Part shown: positions 20,204 through 32,162 of the stretch, piece after piece
Numbering within the stretch: position 1 is the stretch's first letter
Layout: the number at the start of each line of letters is the position of its first letter
Assembly (NCBI RefSeq): GCF_963169125.1
Contig: NC_084797.1
Location: forward strand, 100,961,868-101,025,867
Direction of reading: 5' to 3'
DNA from: Humulus lupulus
Taxonomy: Eukaryota; Streptophyta; Magnoliopsida; Rosales; Cannabaceae
Length of the DNA stretch: 64,000 bases
Notes under the pieces: generated by a model
What the model was told of the DNA's origin: nothing
Seen by the model: only the letters and a program-made list of their open reading frames with translations
Databases searched by the model: none
Program-made: the position numbers and the translations under genes

Positions 20204-22294
20204 ATGGCGAAAACAACAAAGAAAACTGGGCAGGCGGCTGGCGCTGCACCATCTCAACCGCCTCCTCCTCCAAACATGGCTAAAAATGAGCCACATTTGG
20301 AGTTTGACGAGGAAGAACTGGATTCAGAGACGCTGAGAAATACCCTGTGGGTATTGCATGATGAACTGGCCATTCTGAGGGCTACCCAAGAAAGCGCTGC
20401 GGAGATTATGGCGCAGCATCAACAAGAGATAGAGCTGACAGCGCCAGGAGCTGAGTGAAAGACAGGCAGAGATGGACCGTCGTCAGAGGGAAGCCATGGC
20501 AGCCCTCGAAGCAGCCCTGCAGTTGGCTAGGAATCAGGCTGCACCTGCCTCACAGCCTGATCAACCCGCAAATGGACCACCCCAAGGGGGTCCCAATCCT
20601 AGCCCGCCGATCCAGCCGTCAAGCCCCCAAAGGCCCGAGCAGCCGCCAATGCCTCAGGAGGATGTCCCACCAAGGGATCCTGAAGCGCAGCCTCCATCCC
20701 AAGCTGGTTGAGGCAATCCCCTGCAGCCAAGGCAGAATAGGGCCGGGCAGCAGCCCCGTAGTCCTAGACGCCATAGAGGTGAAGAGTCGAACCCACCGAG
20801 CAGGGGGCAGCGTCCTTCTAGCAACAAAAGGAACTTAGAGATAAGCTCTGCGCTCCGAGGCCCCCATGGCATGATAATGCACGGAGACCTACTGACCAAC
20901 GCAAGCCACCCTCTAACGCTCGAGACTTTCCAGCCCGAGGGGGCAACCGAGGGGACAGTCGATCCCACCATAGCCAATCGAGGTTCAGAGATGGTCATAG
21001 GTACAATGAGGCCGACTCAGGCAGAGGAAATGCCGGTCGGAGAAATGAAGAAAGAGGCGGAGGAAGAAGCCAACCACCTAGGGAGGACCAACCCAAGAGA
21101 CGTAACGCTGGGGGGCAGCCCAGACAAAATAACATCTTTAACCGGCTCGGAGCAAGCGAGCAGCGGCGAAGAAACGAAGACTTAAGAGATGTACTCAACG
21201 ACCTCCGGGAATGACATGATGAGTACATTCCCCTAGCACCAGAGGCCCCAGAGATTCCTGACGCCGTGCAAGCCCAGATAGATGCCTTGAACTAGGCAGT
21301 ACAACAGCTGGTCGGGGGAAGAACGTCTCATATCGAGTAAGATAGGAGAAGGGGCACTCCTTTCGTTCAAAGGACAGCTGTGGCAGAAACTCCCAGCAAG
21401 TTTAAGATGCCCACACTTCCGAACTTTGACGGGTATGGTGACCCGGTATCTCATGTCAACAAGTTCGAGAAACAGATGGACATTCAAAAAGTGTCCGAAG
21501 ACGCTCAGTGCAGGATCTTTCCTGCAACACTTTCTGATGCTGCGCAGAAGTAGTTTTTTAAATTCCCTCCTGCGAGTATTGTTTCTTGGGAGATGTTCTT
21601 AAAGGAATTTTACGGAAAATTCTATGCGGGTCGTGTGCACCCAACTGAGGCAAACCAGCTGGTAGAGATACGTCAGTAAGAAGGAGAGCCACTGAAGGAT
21701 TACGTCTAGCGCTTCATGCGAGCAGCGGCTGGAGCCAAAACAGTGGGAGATGAGGGCAAGATGATGGCCCTAACTGCGGGAGTTAGGCGTCGCACGCCTT
21801 TGTGGAATAGCCTCAGAAAGCATGGAGTTAAGACTACTAAAGAATTTTTGGATTGAGCTGATCGGTACATCAAGCTCGAGGATGCCATAGCCAGCGAAGG
21901 AAAGCCCCCAGGCAAGGATAAGGGGACTGCCGAGCCTTCCAAAGCCGCCAATGGGTCAAAACCCAACGACAAAGGCAACGGGAACAGCAATGGCAATGGC
22001 AAGAATGGGGGGAAGCGGCCGCATAATGAGCCTTCCACCTCTGAAAATAAACTTGCTAAGGGCAATCGTTATGAGCTGCGGTTCACTAACTACACTGCCC
22101 TTGTCGAGTCTCGGGGAGCAGTGTATCGGGCCACGCGTTCTAGTGTGCCTTACAAAAAACCCACTCCCATTCGGAAGGATATTTCGAAGAGAGATACAAC
22201 CAAGTTCTGTCGTTATCATAACGACTATGGACACAATACAAATGAATGCAACTAGCTAAAGGATGAAATCGAGTTCCTTATCAGACAAGGACAC
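20204..22294 (+). pseudogene. Gag of the Tat element
   Basis: Starts MAKTTKKTGQAAGAAP at 20204. A proline-rich stretch follows in a shifted frame (20472-20711). The capsid-like core at about 21400-21900 is readable through stops (FDGYGDPVSHVNKFEKQM, FYGKFYAGR, EPLKDYV). Near the end is the zinc-finger-like CRYHNDYGHNTNEC, which is the form seen in Tat gag. I count eight in-frame stops in the core, mixed TAG, TGA and TAA. Most could come from single C-to-T or G-to-A changes of Gln, Arg or Trp codons. Confidence 0.88.
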
Positions 22295-23131
22295 TTGAGG
22301 AGATACGTACGAGCCTCGGGAACTTCCCAACGAGAGGCTCCAGGTGGCAACGAGCAGGAGCCCGCACGCCAACACTCGCCACCTTTGCAGACTGACCCCG
22401 TAGCTGGCACTTTACTCACCATCTATGGAGGCTCGCACCTCGCGGGAAGCAGCGGAAAGGCGAGGGAACGATATGCTCGGACCCTACGCCATGACCAGGA
22501 CATCGAGATGATGACTATGGAGGACAGGGCATATAAAAAGGCTCCATCAGAGGATGGTGAAATAACCTTCTCTGATAGCGACGCCCAGCATGTTCGGTTC
22601 CCACATTCCGATCCGCTGGTCGTGGATGTTCAAATCGCCAACATGATGGTGAAGAGAGTACTATTTGATACAGGAAGTTCAGTAAACATCCTATACAAAT
22701 CTTCGCTGGAACGCATGAAGTTGTCCGTTAAGGACTTAGAGCCCTGCAACCAAACAATTTATGGCTTCTCTAGTGAGGGACTCGCTCCAACGGGGTCAAT
22801 CAGACTTCCGGTAACAGCAGGTACAGCACCTGCTACCAGGACATTACTCGCTACTTTCATAGTAGACGATTGTCTTTCGACGTACAATGCTATAATCGGA
22901 AGGCCCATACTGGTTGATCTTCGGGCCGTCACCTCAGTATGGCACCTGGCCATGAAATTCCCAACAGACGCAGGGGTAGGACGCGTGTTGGGGAATCAAA
23001 GAGAAGCAAGGGAGTGCTACAATGCCTCGATCATGAAGGAAAAGAAAGGAACATTGAAGAGCACTCCCCCAGAGAGGTTGCAGATGGCCATTGATACACA
23101 AGCCCAATCCGGTGATGGAGTCACCAAATAG
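22295..23131 (+). pseudogene. Aspartic protease of the Tat element
   Basis: Open for 278 codons, probably the continuation of gag after a TAG at about 22253. The active site is VLFDTGSSVNILY (catalytic Asp at residue 125), with the expected second motif YNAIIGRPIL about 70 residues later. The domain itself has no visible lesion. A TAG at 23129 separates it from RT. Confidence 0.87.
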
Positions 23132-25341
23132 GGTGTTGCCCAAAGTGAGGATAGAGATTTAGATCCTCACTTTGGGGATTTTGAGGAAGATATTGGACCC
23201 GTCGAGGACCTTGAAGAGGTCCAACTTGACGAAAAAGACCCGACCAGAGTTGTAAAGGTCGAGAAAAATTTAGAAGCAACAACGAAGCACGCACTGGTGA
23301 AATTTTTGAGAAAGAACCAGGAAGTTTTTGCCTGGTCACATAAAGACATGGCTGGGATAGATCTTGCAGTTATCAGCCATGTCCTGAACGTTGAAAAGAG
23401 TTATCCACCTGTGCACAGAAAAGAAGGCTGCTCGATAAGGATAGATCGAAAGCCTTAAAAGAGGAAGTTGAAAGATTAAAGGAGAATGGGTTCATCAGGG
23501 TGGCGTTTTATCCATCATGGGTCTCTAATCCAGTACTGGTTCCCAAGCCTAATGGAAAATGGCGAACCTGTGTGGATTTCACAGACCTTAATAAAGTCTG
23601 CCCGAAAGATTGCTTCCCACTCCCAAGGATTGACCAGCTGGTCGATGCAACTGCAGGACATGAGATCCTCTCTTTCATGGATGCATACTCGGGATACAAT
23701 CAGATCAGTATGCATCCCCCTGACGAGGATCACACTAGCTTTCAGACCAATACAGGGCTATACTGTTATAAAGTAATGCCCTTCCGGCTGAAAAACGCTG
23801 GTGCGACTTACCAGTGATTGGTTAACCACATGTTTAAGGAGTTGATCGGAGTAAACATGGAGGTGTACGTGGACGACATGTTGGTAAAGTCAAAAAAGGC
23901 AGAAGGACATGTGAAGGGTTTACAGGAGTGTTTCAATGTTTTGAAAAAATATCAGATGAAGCTAAATCCTCTCAAATGTTCCTTCGGAGTAGGATCAGGG
24001 AAATTTTTGAGGTTCATTGTTAATTCAAGAGGAATCGAGGCCAACCCCGAAAAGATCAAAGCCCTGATAGACATGAAATTTCCATTGAAAATCAAGGATG
24101 TGCAAAGTTTAACTGGGAGGATTGCCGCACTCAGTAGATTTATTTCAAAGTCGACGGATAAATGTGTCCCTTTCTTTAATCTGCTTAGAGGCAACAAAAA
24201 GTTCGAGTGGACTGAAGGCTGCAAACAGGCTTTCCAAGCCTTAAAAGCGCACATGGCACAACCTCCTGTTTTATCAAAGCCTATGGATGGAGAAACTTTG
24301 TTCATTTACCTGGCGATCACTGAATATGCTGCTAGTGCGGTACTAGTACGAGAAGAAGAAGGCGTACAAAAGGTGGTTTATTATGTTAGCAAGAGGTTAA
24401 TCAGGGCCGAATTGAGGTATCCTCCCATCGAAAGATTAGCCTATTGCTTAATTTTGGCCTCAAGAAAGTTACGTCCTTACCTCCAAGCCCATCCCATCAC
24501 AGTCTTAACTGACCAGCCCCTTCGGCAAGTTCTACAAAAATCGGAAGCGGCTGGACGCTTGTTAAAATGGGCAGTCGAACTCGGGCAGTTCGATATCACA
24601 TACTCACCGCGAGTAGCAGTAAAAGGACAAGTCTTGGCTGATCTTATTGCTGAATTAACTAAGCTCCCAGATAACAAGCAGTGCGAAAAACCTAGTGCGC
24701 ATGAGCCCCGAGTCGAAGCTCCTTCGTGGAAGTTATTCTCGGACGGATCGTCCAACGAATCTCGCGCAAGAGCAGGAGTGATATTGATAATGCCAGAAGG
24801 GCATCGATTTCACTGCACTATTAGGTTCGATTTCATCGCATCAAACAATGAGGCCGAATATGAAGCACTACTTGCTGGACTAAGGTTGGCCAAAGGCATG
24901 GGTATAAAAGTGCTGGATATTTATAGTGATTTACAGCTGGTAATGAATCAGGTCTTAGGGGAATATCAAGCACGGGGCCTGAAAATGGTGGCCTACCTGA
25001 ACAAAACCAAAGATCTGTTGGCACGATTTGAGAAGTATACCCTTCAGCAAATACCCCGGGATCATAATTCAAACGCAGATGCCTTAGCCAAACTCACGAG
25101 TGCAAAAGACGCTGACACTTTAAATATAGTACCAGTGGAACGACTACGCGAGCCCAGCATACGAGCAGATGAAACCAGTATGGAAATTTGGATAGAAGAT
25201 ACATGGATGGCACCGTACTTGGAGTATCTCACGGATGGTGTACTACCAGCAGATAGAAACAAAGCCAGGACTCTCCAAAGACAGGCTGCTAGGTACATAT
25301 TGGTCGATGGTATTCTATACCGAAGAGGATACTCCATGTAA
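23132..25341 (+). pseudogene. RT with two RNase H domains (Tat element)
   Basis: After the linker (DPTRVVKVEKNL) a one-base deletion near 23412 shifts the frame. RT then reads VLVPKPNGKWRTCVDFTDLNK and FMDAYSGYNQI, and is stopped by TGA at 23815 (CGA to TGA). The remaining 507-codon open frame holds YVDDMLVKS (intact catalytic Asp pair), gypsy RNase H (TDQPLRQVL region) and a second RNase H beginning SWKLFSDGSSNES near residue 305, with NNEAEYEALLAGL and YSDLQLVMNQ. The second domain is the archaeal-type RNase H of the Tat/Ogre group. Confidence 0.92.
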
Positions 25342-26438
25342 CTAATCAGATGTATTACACCAGAAAAGGCTAAAGAGCTGATGAAGGAGGTACATGAAGG
25401 CTTCTGTGGGGATCACGCTGGGGGGCAGAGCTTGTCGAAAAAGATACTGAGGCAGGGTTATTTCTGGCCGACTATGAACGAAGACTCAATGGAGTTTGTG
25501 CGAAAATGCGATAAGTGTCAGAGATTTTCCAAGATCCCACGCGCAGCTCCCAACAAGTTAAAGCAAATGCAAAGTCCATGGCCCTTCGTAGTATGGGGTA
25601 TCGATTTAATTGGATCTTAGCCAACGGGAAATGGTGGAGTAAAATACGCAGTTGTAGAAGTCGACTACTTCACCAAATGGGCCGAAGCTGAGTCACTCGC
25701 TACCATAACGACAAAGAAAGTTCTTGACTTTGTCATCAAGAACATTGTTTGCTGATATGGATTGCCTCGAAAGATTGTCCCAGACAACGGCACCCAGTTT
25801 GACAGTGACCTATTCACAGACTTCTGCGAAAGGCATGGAATCGTCAAAAGCTTTTCTTCAGTCGCGCATCCACTAGAAAATGGGCAAGTCAAAGCAGTGA
25901 ATAAAACACTTAAGGATACTCTAAAGAAAAGGCTCGAAGAAGCTAAAGGAGCATGGCCGGAACAGCTACCCGAAGTGCTCTAGTCGTATTAAACTTCTCA
26001 TCGGACTGCAACTGGCCATACCCCATTTTCCTTAGCATACGGGTATGAAGGCATGTTACTAGTCGAGTTAGATCCGCCCTCACATCGAAGAATCACATAC
26101 GACCAAGACCAAAATGGCCAACTGTTGATGGAGTCCCTAGACTCGCTTGAGGAGAAACGAGAAAAAGCCCAACTCCGAGTAGCTGCATACCAGCAAAAAG
26201 TCGTCTGGTATTTTAACTCAAAAGTAAAAGAAAGAAAGTTCAATGTCGGAGACCTAGTACTTCGATGAGTTTTCTTAAATACCCGCGACCCAGATGCTGG
26301 AGTACTCAGAACAAACTGGGAAGGACCTTACCAGGTTGAAGAAGTCCTTCACCCAGGCACATACAAACTTGCACGCTTAAATGGAGATCTCGTTCCACGC
26401 TATTGGAATTGAGAACACCTGCACAAGTATTATAAATA
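25342..26438 (+). pseudogene. Integrase of the Tat element
   Basis: The HHCC finger is readable as HEGFCGDHAGGQSL...CDKCQRF. The core has WGIDLIG (first Asp), PDNGTQFDS (second Asp) and HPLENGQVKAVNK (Glu). The C-terminal GPY-like module reads GVLRTNWEGPYQVEEV and the protein ends near HLHKYYK at 26438. Stops (TAG at 25618, TGA at 25753, TAG and TAA near 25981, TGA at 26266 and 26410) kill the frame, but almost no indels are seen. Confidence 0.9.
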
Positions 26439-27128
26439 AATAGTCCTTCTTAAAGGACTGGCTTGTATTAATTTTTACTTTTTACAAGTTTTTAAAAAGG
26501 GTTAGTCATGTTGTATGACTGATCGCTTATAAGTGTAAGATCTTTTTAAAAGATCACTCGTAAAGACATGTTTAGTCCATTTTAATACGAGAATTATAAG
26601 GGACTGTGCGCAGCCAGTCATTCTTGCCAACCTTTGTAATTTTTTTTTACAAGTATTTGTTCATTACGTGTGTTGTTTTGCTGTATTACAAGTGTTGCAT
26701 TTTTTACCGAGCAGTAATGTTCGTACAGGTCATGGTCAAAGAAAGTGACCAAGGACCTAAAGCTCCTCAGTCACTTGGGGGGCATATAAGGTACATCGAT
26801 AGCAAAGCATACCAAGAGGTGTGTAAACACATGAACAAATTAAGTGAAAGCATGCTACGGTACTTAGAGTATTTTTCAAATTTTATATTTTGTTAAATCA
26901 AGCCAAAGTACTATGCTAAGTTCGGTCATGCGAACAGATGTTATAATAAAGTAGAAATATTATAATATCAAAGGAATTCTTTTACACCGTAAGCAGTACT
27001 GCTTGGATGTAATTGTTCAAATGTAAAAGTAAAATAAGCTGCTTATGCAGCAAAACCAAAGAAAAATCATAGTCTTTACATCACGACCCGTAGGTCGTGT
27101 AATTAAAGAAAAGTAAAAGAAAAAAAAT
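26439..27128. other. Spacer between integrase and antisense gene
   Basis: AT-rich, with short direct repeats of AGGACT and TAAAAGAT type. No coding region recognised. Confidence 0.5.
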
Positions 27129-29770
27129 CTAAGGAGCTTGAGGAGCAGGAGGATCTGTTGGAGCATTTTGATCGACCACGTCCCTTCCAGCTTCTCCTCC
27201 CTCCACTTTGGTGGCTGGCTGAATGCTTGGGAAAGCAGGGACCCTAGCTCTCTCTTCCGCAGCTAACCAAGCAGTGCAGCGGGCTAGCTCGACCTACCTA
27301 GCATCTTCTGGGAGGTAACTGAAATCGGCACTTTGGTTGTGTTTCCAAAAATTGTAGAAACACCAAAGTGTCGCGTTCTTATACCTCTCTAGATCCTTGG
27401 CATTGGTGAGCTTCAGCTGTTCTACCTGGCTTTTAAGAACAGCGATGGTCGCGTCCTTAGCGAGATGCTCCTCCCTAAGTTTCTTGACTTCATGCCATTG
27501 GATTCGGCTGGACTCCAGGTAGTCATCCCTCTGCTTCCTGAGAGTTTCCTGAGAAGCTTGCTTCTCTGCCAGTTCTGCCACCAAGGCATCCTTCTGCTGG
27601 GTAACCACCTCCAATTCCCCAGCATGCCTAGCCTCTGCGGCCTGAAGCTCCTCGATGACCTTCGCCCGAGACTGCTCGATGCAAGCGCTAGCGCGAGTAC
27701 GAGCTGCAGTCATTGTCAGCATGGCCTGCAGTTAAAGAGTAAGAGTTAGGCTATATTCAAGAAGGAAAGATAAGAGCCAAGATCGCAAAAAGAAAAAGAG
27801 TACTTACACTGGCCACTTCGTTAAGAGCCCTGTTGAGGATCTGATCGACCCCTATGTTCTCAGCCTTAGCCATTGCCTCCCTGCAACGATCATGCTTCAG
27901 GATATGAGCAAGGCGATCTTTAGCTGATCGCAGGGAACGACTCGAGAGTTTGGCCCCAGGGATTTCGGCTTGCTAGGCCTGTTCTATTTTAGCCGCAAGC
28001 GAAGGGTTCGTGGCGGCAGGCAGGACCTCCTTCTCAGCAGGAGCAGGTGGTTGAGCAGAAGGTTGGCCAAAGGGCCCATCCTTGGAAGGATCAGCTGCTC
28101 GACCCTTCTTGGTCGAGGGTGCTTGGCTAGATTCGCTGTCGTGTCTCCTGGCCGATTTCTTCCGTCGAACCAGGGGAACCTCCTCCTCCTCCTCCTGAGT
28201 CTGGTATAGGTCGAAAACATTGGGGGAGGCCATTTCTGCAGAAGAAGATAATCATTGCAGATAGTAAGACAAAAATAGATGACAAATTATAGTACATCAA
28301 AGAAGAAGTAAGGAAAAATCACAAAGTCCAATACCCGAGCTACTACTACTTGTCGCTACACTACTGACTCTACTAGTCATACACACACTCTCTGGCATGA
28401 AAAAGTCTGGCCCTAGATTTGGAGTATACGTAAAATTGCCATCCCCGTCAAATAAGTGACAGGGAATTGGCAAGCTATTTAAAAGTGAAATAATAGTACG
28501 GTTTTCGTCTGAAGACTCATCCAATTCTACGACAACTTCTGTTGCCTTTTGTTTCCCCTTCCCTTGGGGGGCAGAAGGTCTTTCTGCTTGGGGGGCACTA
28601 GTTGGTTCCCTGATCGTAACCCCAGTCGGTCTCCTTTGAGGAGGAGACGCTGGGGGTTGCTGCTCGGGATGCCCCTCGGCAGTGGTGTCTGCCACCACGG
28701 GTTCCCTCGTTTCTTGACGAGGAGTCAGGAGGCCAGACAGCCTCAGGTTTTCATTAGTGACCAGAGACTTAACGCTTTTTTCAGCGTCAACCATCCAGGC
28801 CAATGTGTTGGACCTCAACACCATGTCTGGTGTTGGGTTGGGACGTAGCCATGGTCCTGAAAGGCACAAGATACTTTAGAGAAGTACAAAAAAAATTTTG
28901 CTAAAAAAAAGTAGCGACCAGTGAAAAAGGACATGTACCTCCTCGAGCGAAGGCCAAGTTGTTTGTAGTCATGTCTGGCGTAAGGAAATACTCCTGATTG
29001 TATTTCCCCATGTTGGAGATATGGGTAGTGTCGCTCAGGAACGTGCGGGTTGTTTCCTGGTGACAAAAGTGAAAAAAGCACGTCCCGTACTGTTGATGGT
29101 TGGACTTAAGGTCAAAAAGGAAGTTGACCTCGTGGGGAGTAGGCTCTGGCCATTTTTTGAGTTTGTAAAGGATATAGAGTGCAGCAAGCATTATATATCC
29201 ATTTGGAGTAATTTGAAAGGGGGCAACACCGAAGTAGTTTGCCACCCCCTGATAGAACGGATGTAGAGGAAGGGTAGCCCCCTCCTCTATGTGGTACCTC
29301 GACCAGGCGTTGTAGACGCCCCCAGGAAAATTTCCCCTCTGGTCAGCAGCATGGATCTTGAGATTGACCCCAATGAGAGGATACTTCCTAAGGTAATTGG
29401 CAAGCATCCGGGGAGTCATCTGGCTGGTGGGAGAAAGATACCACTCGACATCAGGGAGGTTTGAATGCCGAGGGCAAGCCCTGACCTGAATGCGAGGGTC
29501 CAGGGCAATGTTTTCTCGACCACTGGTCGAGGGAACCCTAGCCTGCGAATCAGGTTGGGCAGGAGGATTTGGATTGTTTTCAGGGTTTGGTTTCTTTTTG
29601 CCTGGAGACTTAGAGCAGGGCATTTTAGGTGGTGATGGTTGAGGTCTAGAGGAAGCAGGTCTTGAGAATGGGATCTCGTGAACACGCTGAGCCGGCTGTT
29701 CATCGCCTTCGAGCAGTTGTGCAAGAAGATCGTCATCGATTGGTCGCTCACCTCCCCACAAATCTGGCAT
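27129..29770 (-). pseudogene. Antisense four-exon gene of the Tat element
   Basis: Minus strand. I infer exons 29770-28939, 28856-28335, 28235-27808 and 27725-27129, all with GT..AG introns. Lengths 832, 522, 428 and 597 sum to 793 codons and the phases agree at each junction. Exon 1 starts MPDLWGGERPIDDDLLAQLL, has a Ser/Pro-rich linker and a globular part (CPRHSNLPDVEWYLSP, FPGGVYNAWSRYHIEEG, LPLHPFYQGVANYFGV) like the 'putative gypsy type transposon' domain. Exons 2-3 are low-complexity with basic patches. Exon 4 is an Ala/Glu/Lys-rich coiled coil. Two TAG stops break it, at about 27975 and 27294, each a plausible CAG-to-TAG change. Such genes are known from Tat/Retand elements; their role is unknown. 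Confidence 0.82.
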
Positions 29771-30623
29771 TAAAATCTGCGAACAGAGAAATGGGGAGGT
29801 GAGGATGGAGAATCTAGAAAGTTTGTTAGAATAACGCTGGTCGTGTATAAAAGTCAAACTTTTATACAACAACATTCTAACAAAAAACTAATTTTTTCAC
29901 ACGAACATTTTGAAAAGCAGATCAAAAAAGTGAAAGTAAAAAGTTTTTGAAAAAGCTTTTTCAACTCCTTTAAGGGCGGGAAAAACTCAGTTTTTCAACT
30001 AGCATAAAAATCGAATTTTTACTTCGGTTTTACGTCCTAAATTTATGATCTCGGCTATCAAACTAACTCAAATGGCAAAGAAACATCATCCTATCTACTA
30101 TCACCCGATAAAACCCCTACTTTCATGCATCTCAACCCAGAAACACAGACAACACCAGAACTTAACAATTAACCCACATAGGCATGCACGGCAAAAATAA
30201 AAGAGCATAAAGGTTCTGAAACTTACCAAAGCAAAGATCATGGAGGTTTGAAAGAGCTTCAAGCGAAGATGAACAGACGGCTGGTTCTTGAAACGCTGAA
30301 AGATGGTCTTCAAAGAGAATGAAGGTTCTGATTTTAGGGTTTCTTGAAGGAGAATTAACTTGCGTAAAAAGGAAAAGAAGACTATGAGAAAGCTATATAT
30401 ATTTTTTGTCTGTGGCATGAAAGAGGAAGTAATCATCAATTTTCTCTTTTCCAAGCATGGGGAAGGGTGATAGCCGTCAATAGGTTACTTGGGAATCGAA
30501 AAGCCGTGATTGGACAGGGGTAGGTTACTTTTCCCAAGGATGCACGAACTCCTCTGACAGATCTGGTGGGGTAATCGAAGGGTCGTTTCCTTAAAGTTTA
30601 TTTATTGTTGGTCGTAATAAATA
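29771..30623. other. Leader region of the antisense gene
   Basis: Between the antisense ATG and the polypurine tract. A possible 3' splice site (GTTCGCAG on the minus strand, about 29777) lies just before the ATG, suggesting a 5' untranslated exon nearer the LTR. No other gene seen. Confidence 0.45.
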
Positions 30624-30638
30624 AACTTGGGGGGCAAA
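30624..30638 (+). other. Polypurine tract of the Tat element
   Basis: AACTTGGGGGGCAAA directly before the LTR start TGTTATCC. Confidence 0.85.
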
Positions 30639-31243
30639 TGTTATCCAAAAAACAAGCACGGATGACGTGGCAGATGATTTTGAACACGTGGCTGACACCT
30701 GGCGGAGTTCTGTTAGAGTATCGACCAGTAAGACATTACAAGCGCGACAGTTGAATTTTCTCATGACTAGCATGGTCATACATTCCGCATATTTCAAGAT
30801 GATCTTGTGAAGATCATAATCAATTTCGAGATTGTCTCAAATGATTCCTGATTATCCGATTAATTAGGAGAGAATATCTGTAACAAATTCATGTAATCCT
30901 CCTTGAGCCTATAAATAGAGAAAGATAGCTCAAGGAAGGGACTTTTGGCTTTTGCTTAATTAAAATTACATACTTACGAGAGAATTAGAGCTATTGTATT
31001 ACGATTGTACTGTTTATCTCTCTTAGGTTTGTGAAACTCGAAGAACCCTAGTTCTTTGATCACCCCTTTGAGATCTCATATTAATAATAGCTTAAGTGGA
31101 CGTAGGTCATTACCAGTTCTTAGGGCTGAACCACTATAATTTCTTGCGTCCTTTACTGTGTTTTTCCATTATATTCATTCCAACACATCTATCCACATCA
31201 AGCTTTTTGACTCCGTGTCAGTTGACCAAAACAAGGGTCAACA
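30639..31243 (+). repeat. 3' LTR of the Tat element
   Basis: 605 bp, TGTTATCC...GGTCAACA. Its last 173 bp match the 5' LTR remnant. It contains a TATA box at 30909-30919. Confidence 0.9.
30909..30919 (+). promoter_or_regulatory. TATA box in the Tat 3' LTR
   Basis: CTATAAATAGA, followed about 30 bp later by a purine-rich start region. This is the probable promoter of the LTR. Confidence 0.65.
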
Positions 31244-32162
31244 GTGTCGTTTGGGGCAAAGTATTGAACAAAAACAGATCAAACAAAATGAAAATTGCCT
31301 TTATCCAATATTAGGTAACGCAAATGGAAAAAGGCAAGGGGAAATTGTAGGGGAATGATTTTTCCCAATAAACAAGGAGATATAAATCATGGAAAATGTG
31401 TTGTTTTATTAAAAGAGGAAGAGCTCGGAATAAGCTCACTACATAATAGAGCTCATTATGGGCACATTGATGGGCAGAGCTCAGAAGTAAACTCATAAAA
31501 GAACAGAGCCCAGAATAAACTCATCAAAGAAAAGAGCTGGTAAGAGCTTATTCATGGAGTAGAATCTGACAGAGCTTGTTTTGATTGATGAGCTCTGAGC
31601 TCGATATGATTGAATAGATTAATGAGCTTAGAGCTCAATGTGATTGCACAAACTGGTGAGCTATGAGCTCAATATGATTGAATAGATTGATGAGCTCCGA
31701 GGTCAATATAATTGCACAATTGATGAGCTCCTAGCACAATATGATTGAATATATTGATGAGCTCTCAACTCAGTATGATTGAAAAATTGGTTAGCTCTGA
31801 GCTCAATATGATAGAATAAGATTGATGAGCTCTAAGCTCAATATGATTGAATAGATTGATGAGCTCTGAGCTCAATGTGATTGCACATGTCGATGAGCTC
31901 TTAGCTCATTGTGATAGAATAGACCAGCGAGCATCTGAGCTCATAACGTGAAGAAGAGAAAAGTGGAGGAAGAAAATTAGTAAATCAAGACACGTGGACC
32001 AATCCTAATAAGCTTCTTTAACTTTTTCTTTGTTATTTTTTCTATAAATAGAAGAAGAACGACTGAATTTTGCGACATGGAACTTGAGTAAAGTAGAAGT
32101 TTGAATAGATTGAGGATTGAGAGGGAAACATTGTGCTAACTTAAGCATAGGGGTATGTTTTG
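31244..32162 (+). repeat. LTR-like remnant with minisatellite and TATA box
   Basis: It has the order of an LTR: a repeat-rich U3, TATAAATA at 32043-32050, and a U5-like stretch (AACTTAAGCATAGGGGTATG, then TTTTGCAGGTACACCCC) of the kind found in gypsy LTRs. No partner LTR or internal region is in the window, and the start could not be placed. Confidence 0.5.
31580..31945. repeat. GAGCTC minisatellite, about 35-37 bp units
   Basis: About ten units of the form ATTGATGAGCTCTGAGCTCA followed by ATATGATTGAATAG, with two subtypes (TGATTGAATAG and TGATTGCACA). Most units carry one or two GAGCTC palindromes. Looser related repeats extend left to about 31420. Confidence 0.88.

Larger units (their letters stand above)
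19984..31243 (+). mobile_element. Tat/Retand-type Ty3/gypsy element with antisense gene
   Basis: Plus-strand element: truncated 5' LTR (19984-20156), primer site, gag, protease, RT, RNase H, a second (archaeal-type) RNase H, integrase, a minus-strand four-exon gene, polypurine tract and full 3' LTR (30639-31243). The second RNase H and the antisense gene between pol and the 3' LTR are hallmarks of the Tat lineage of non-chromovirus gypsy elements. Gag and pol contain about twenty stops and at least one frameshift, so the element is not autonomous. The left target duplication is lost with the LTR truncation. Confidence 0.92.

Noticed and set aside
20654..20998. Minus-strand frames over the Tat gag
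   Set aside because: Shadows of GC-rich proline codons in gag on the other strand.
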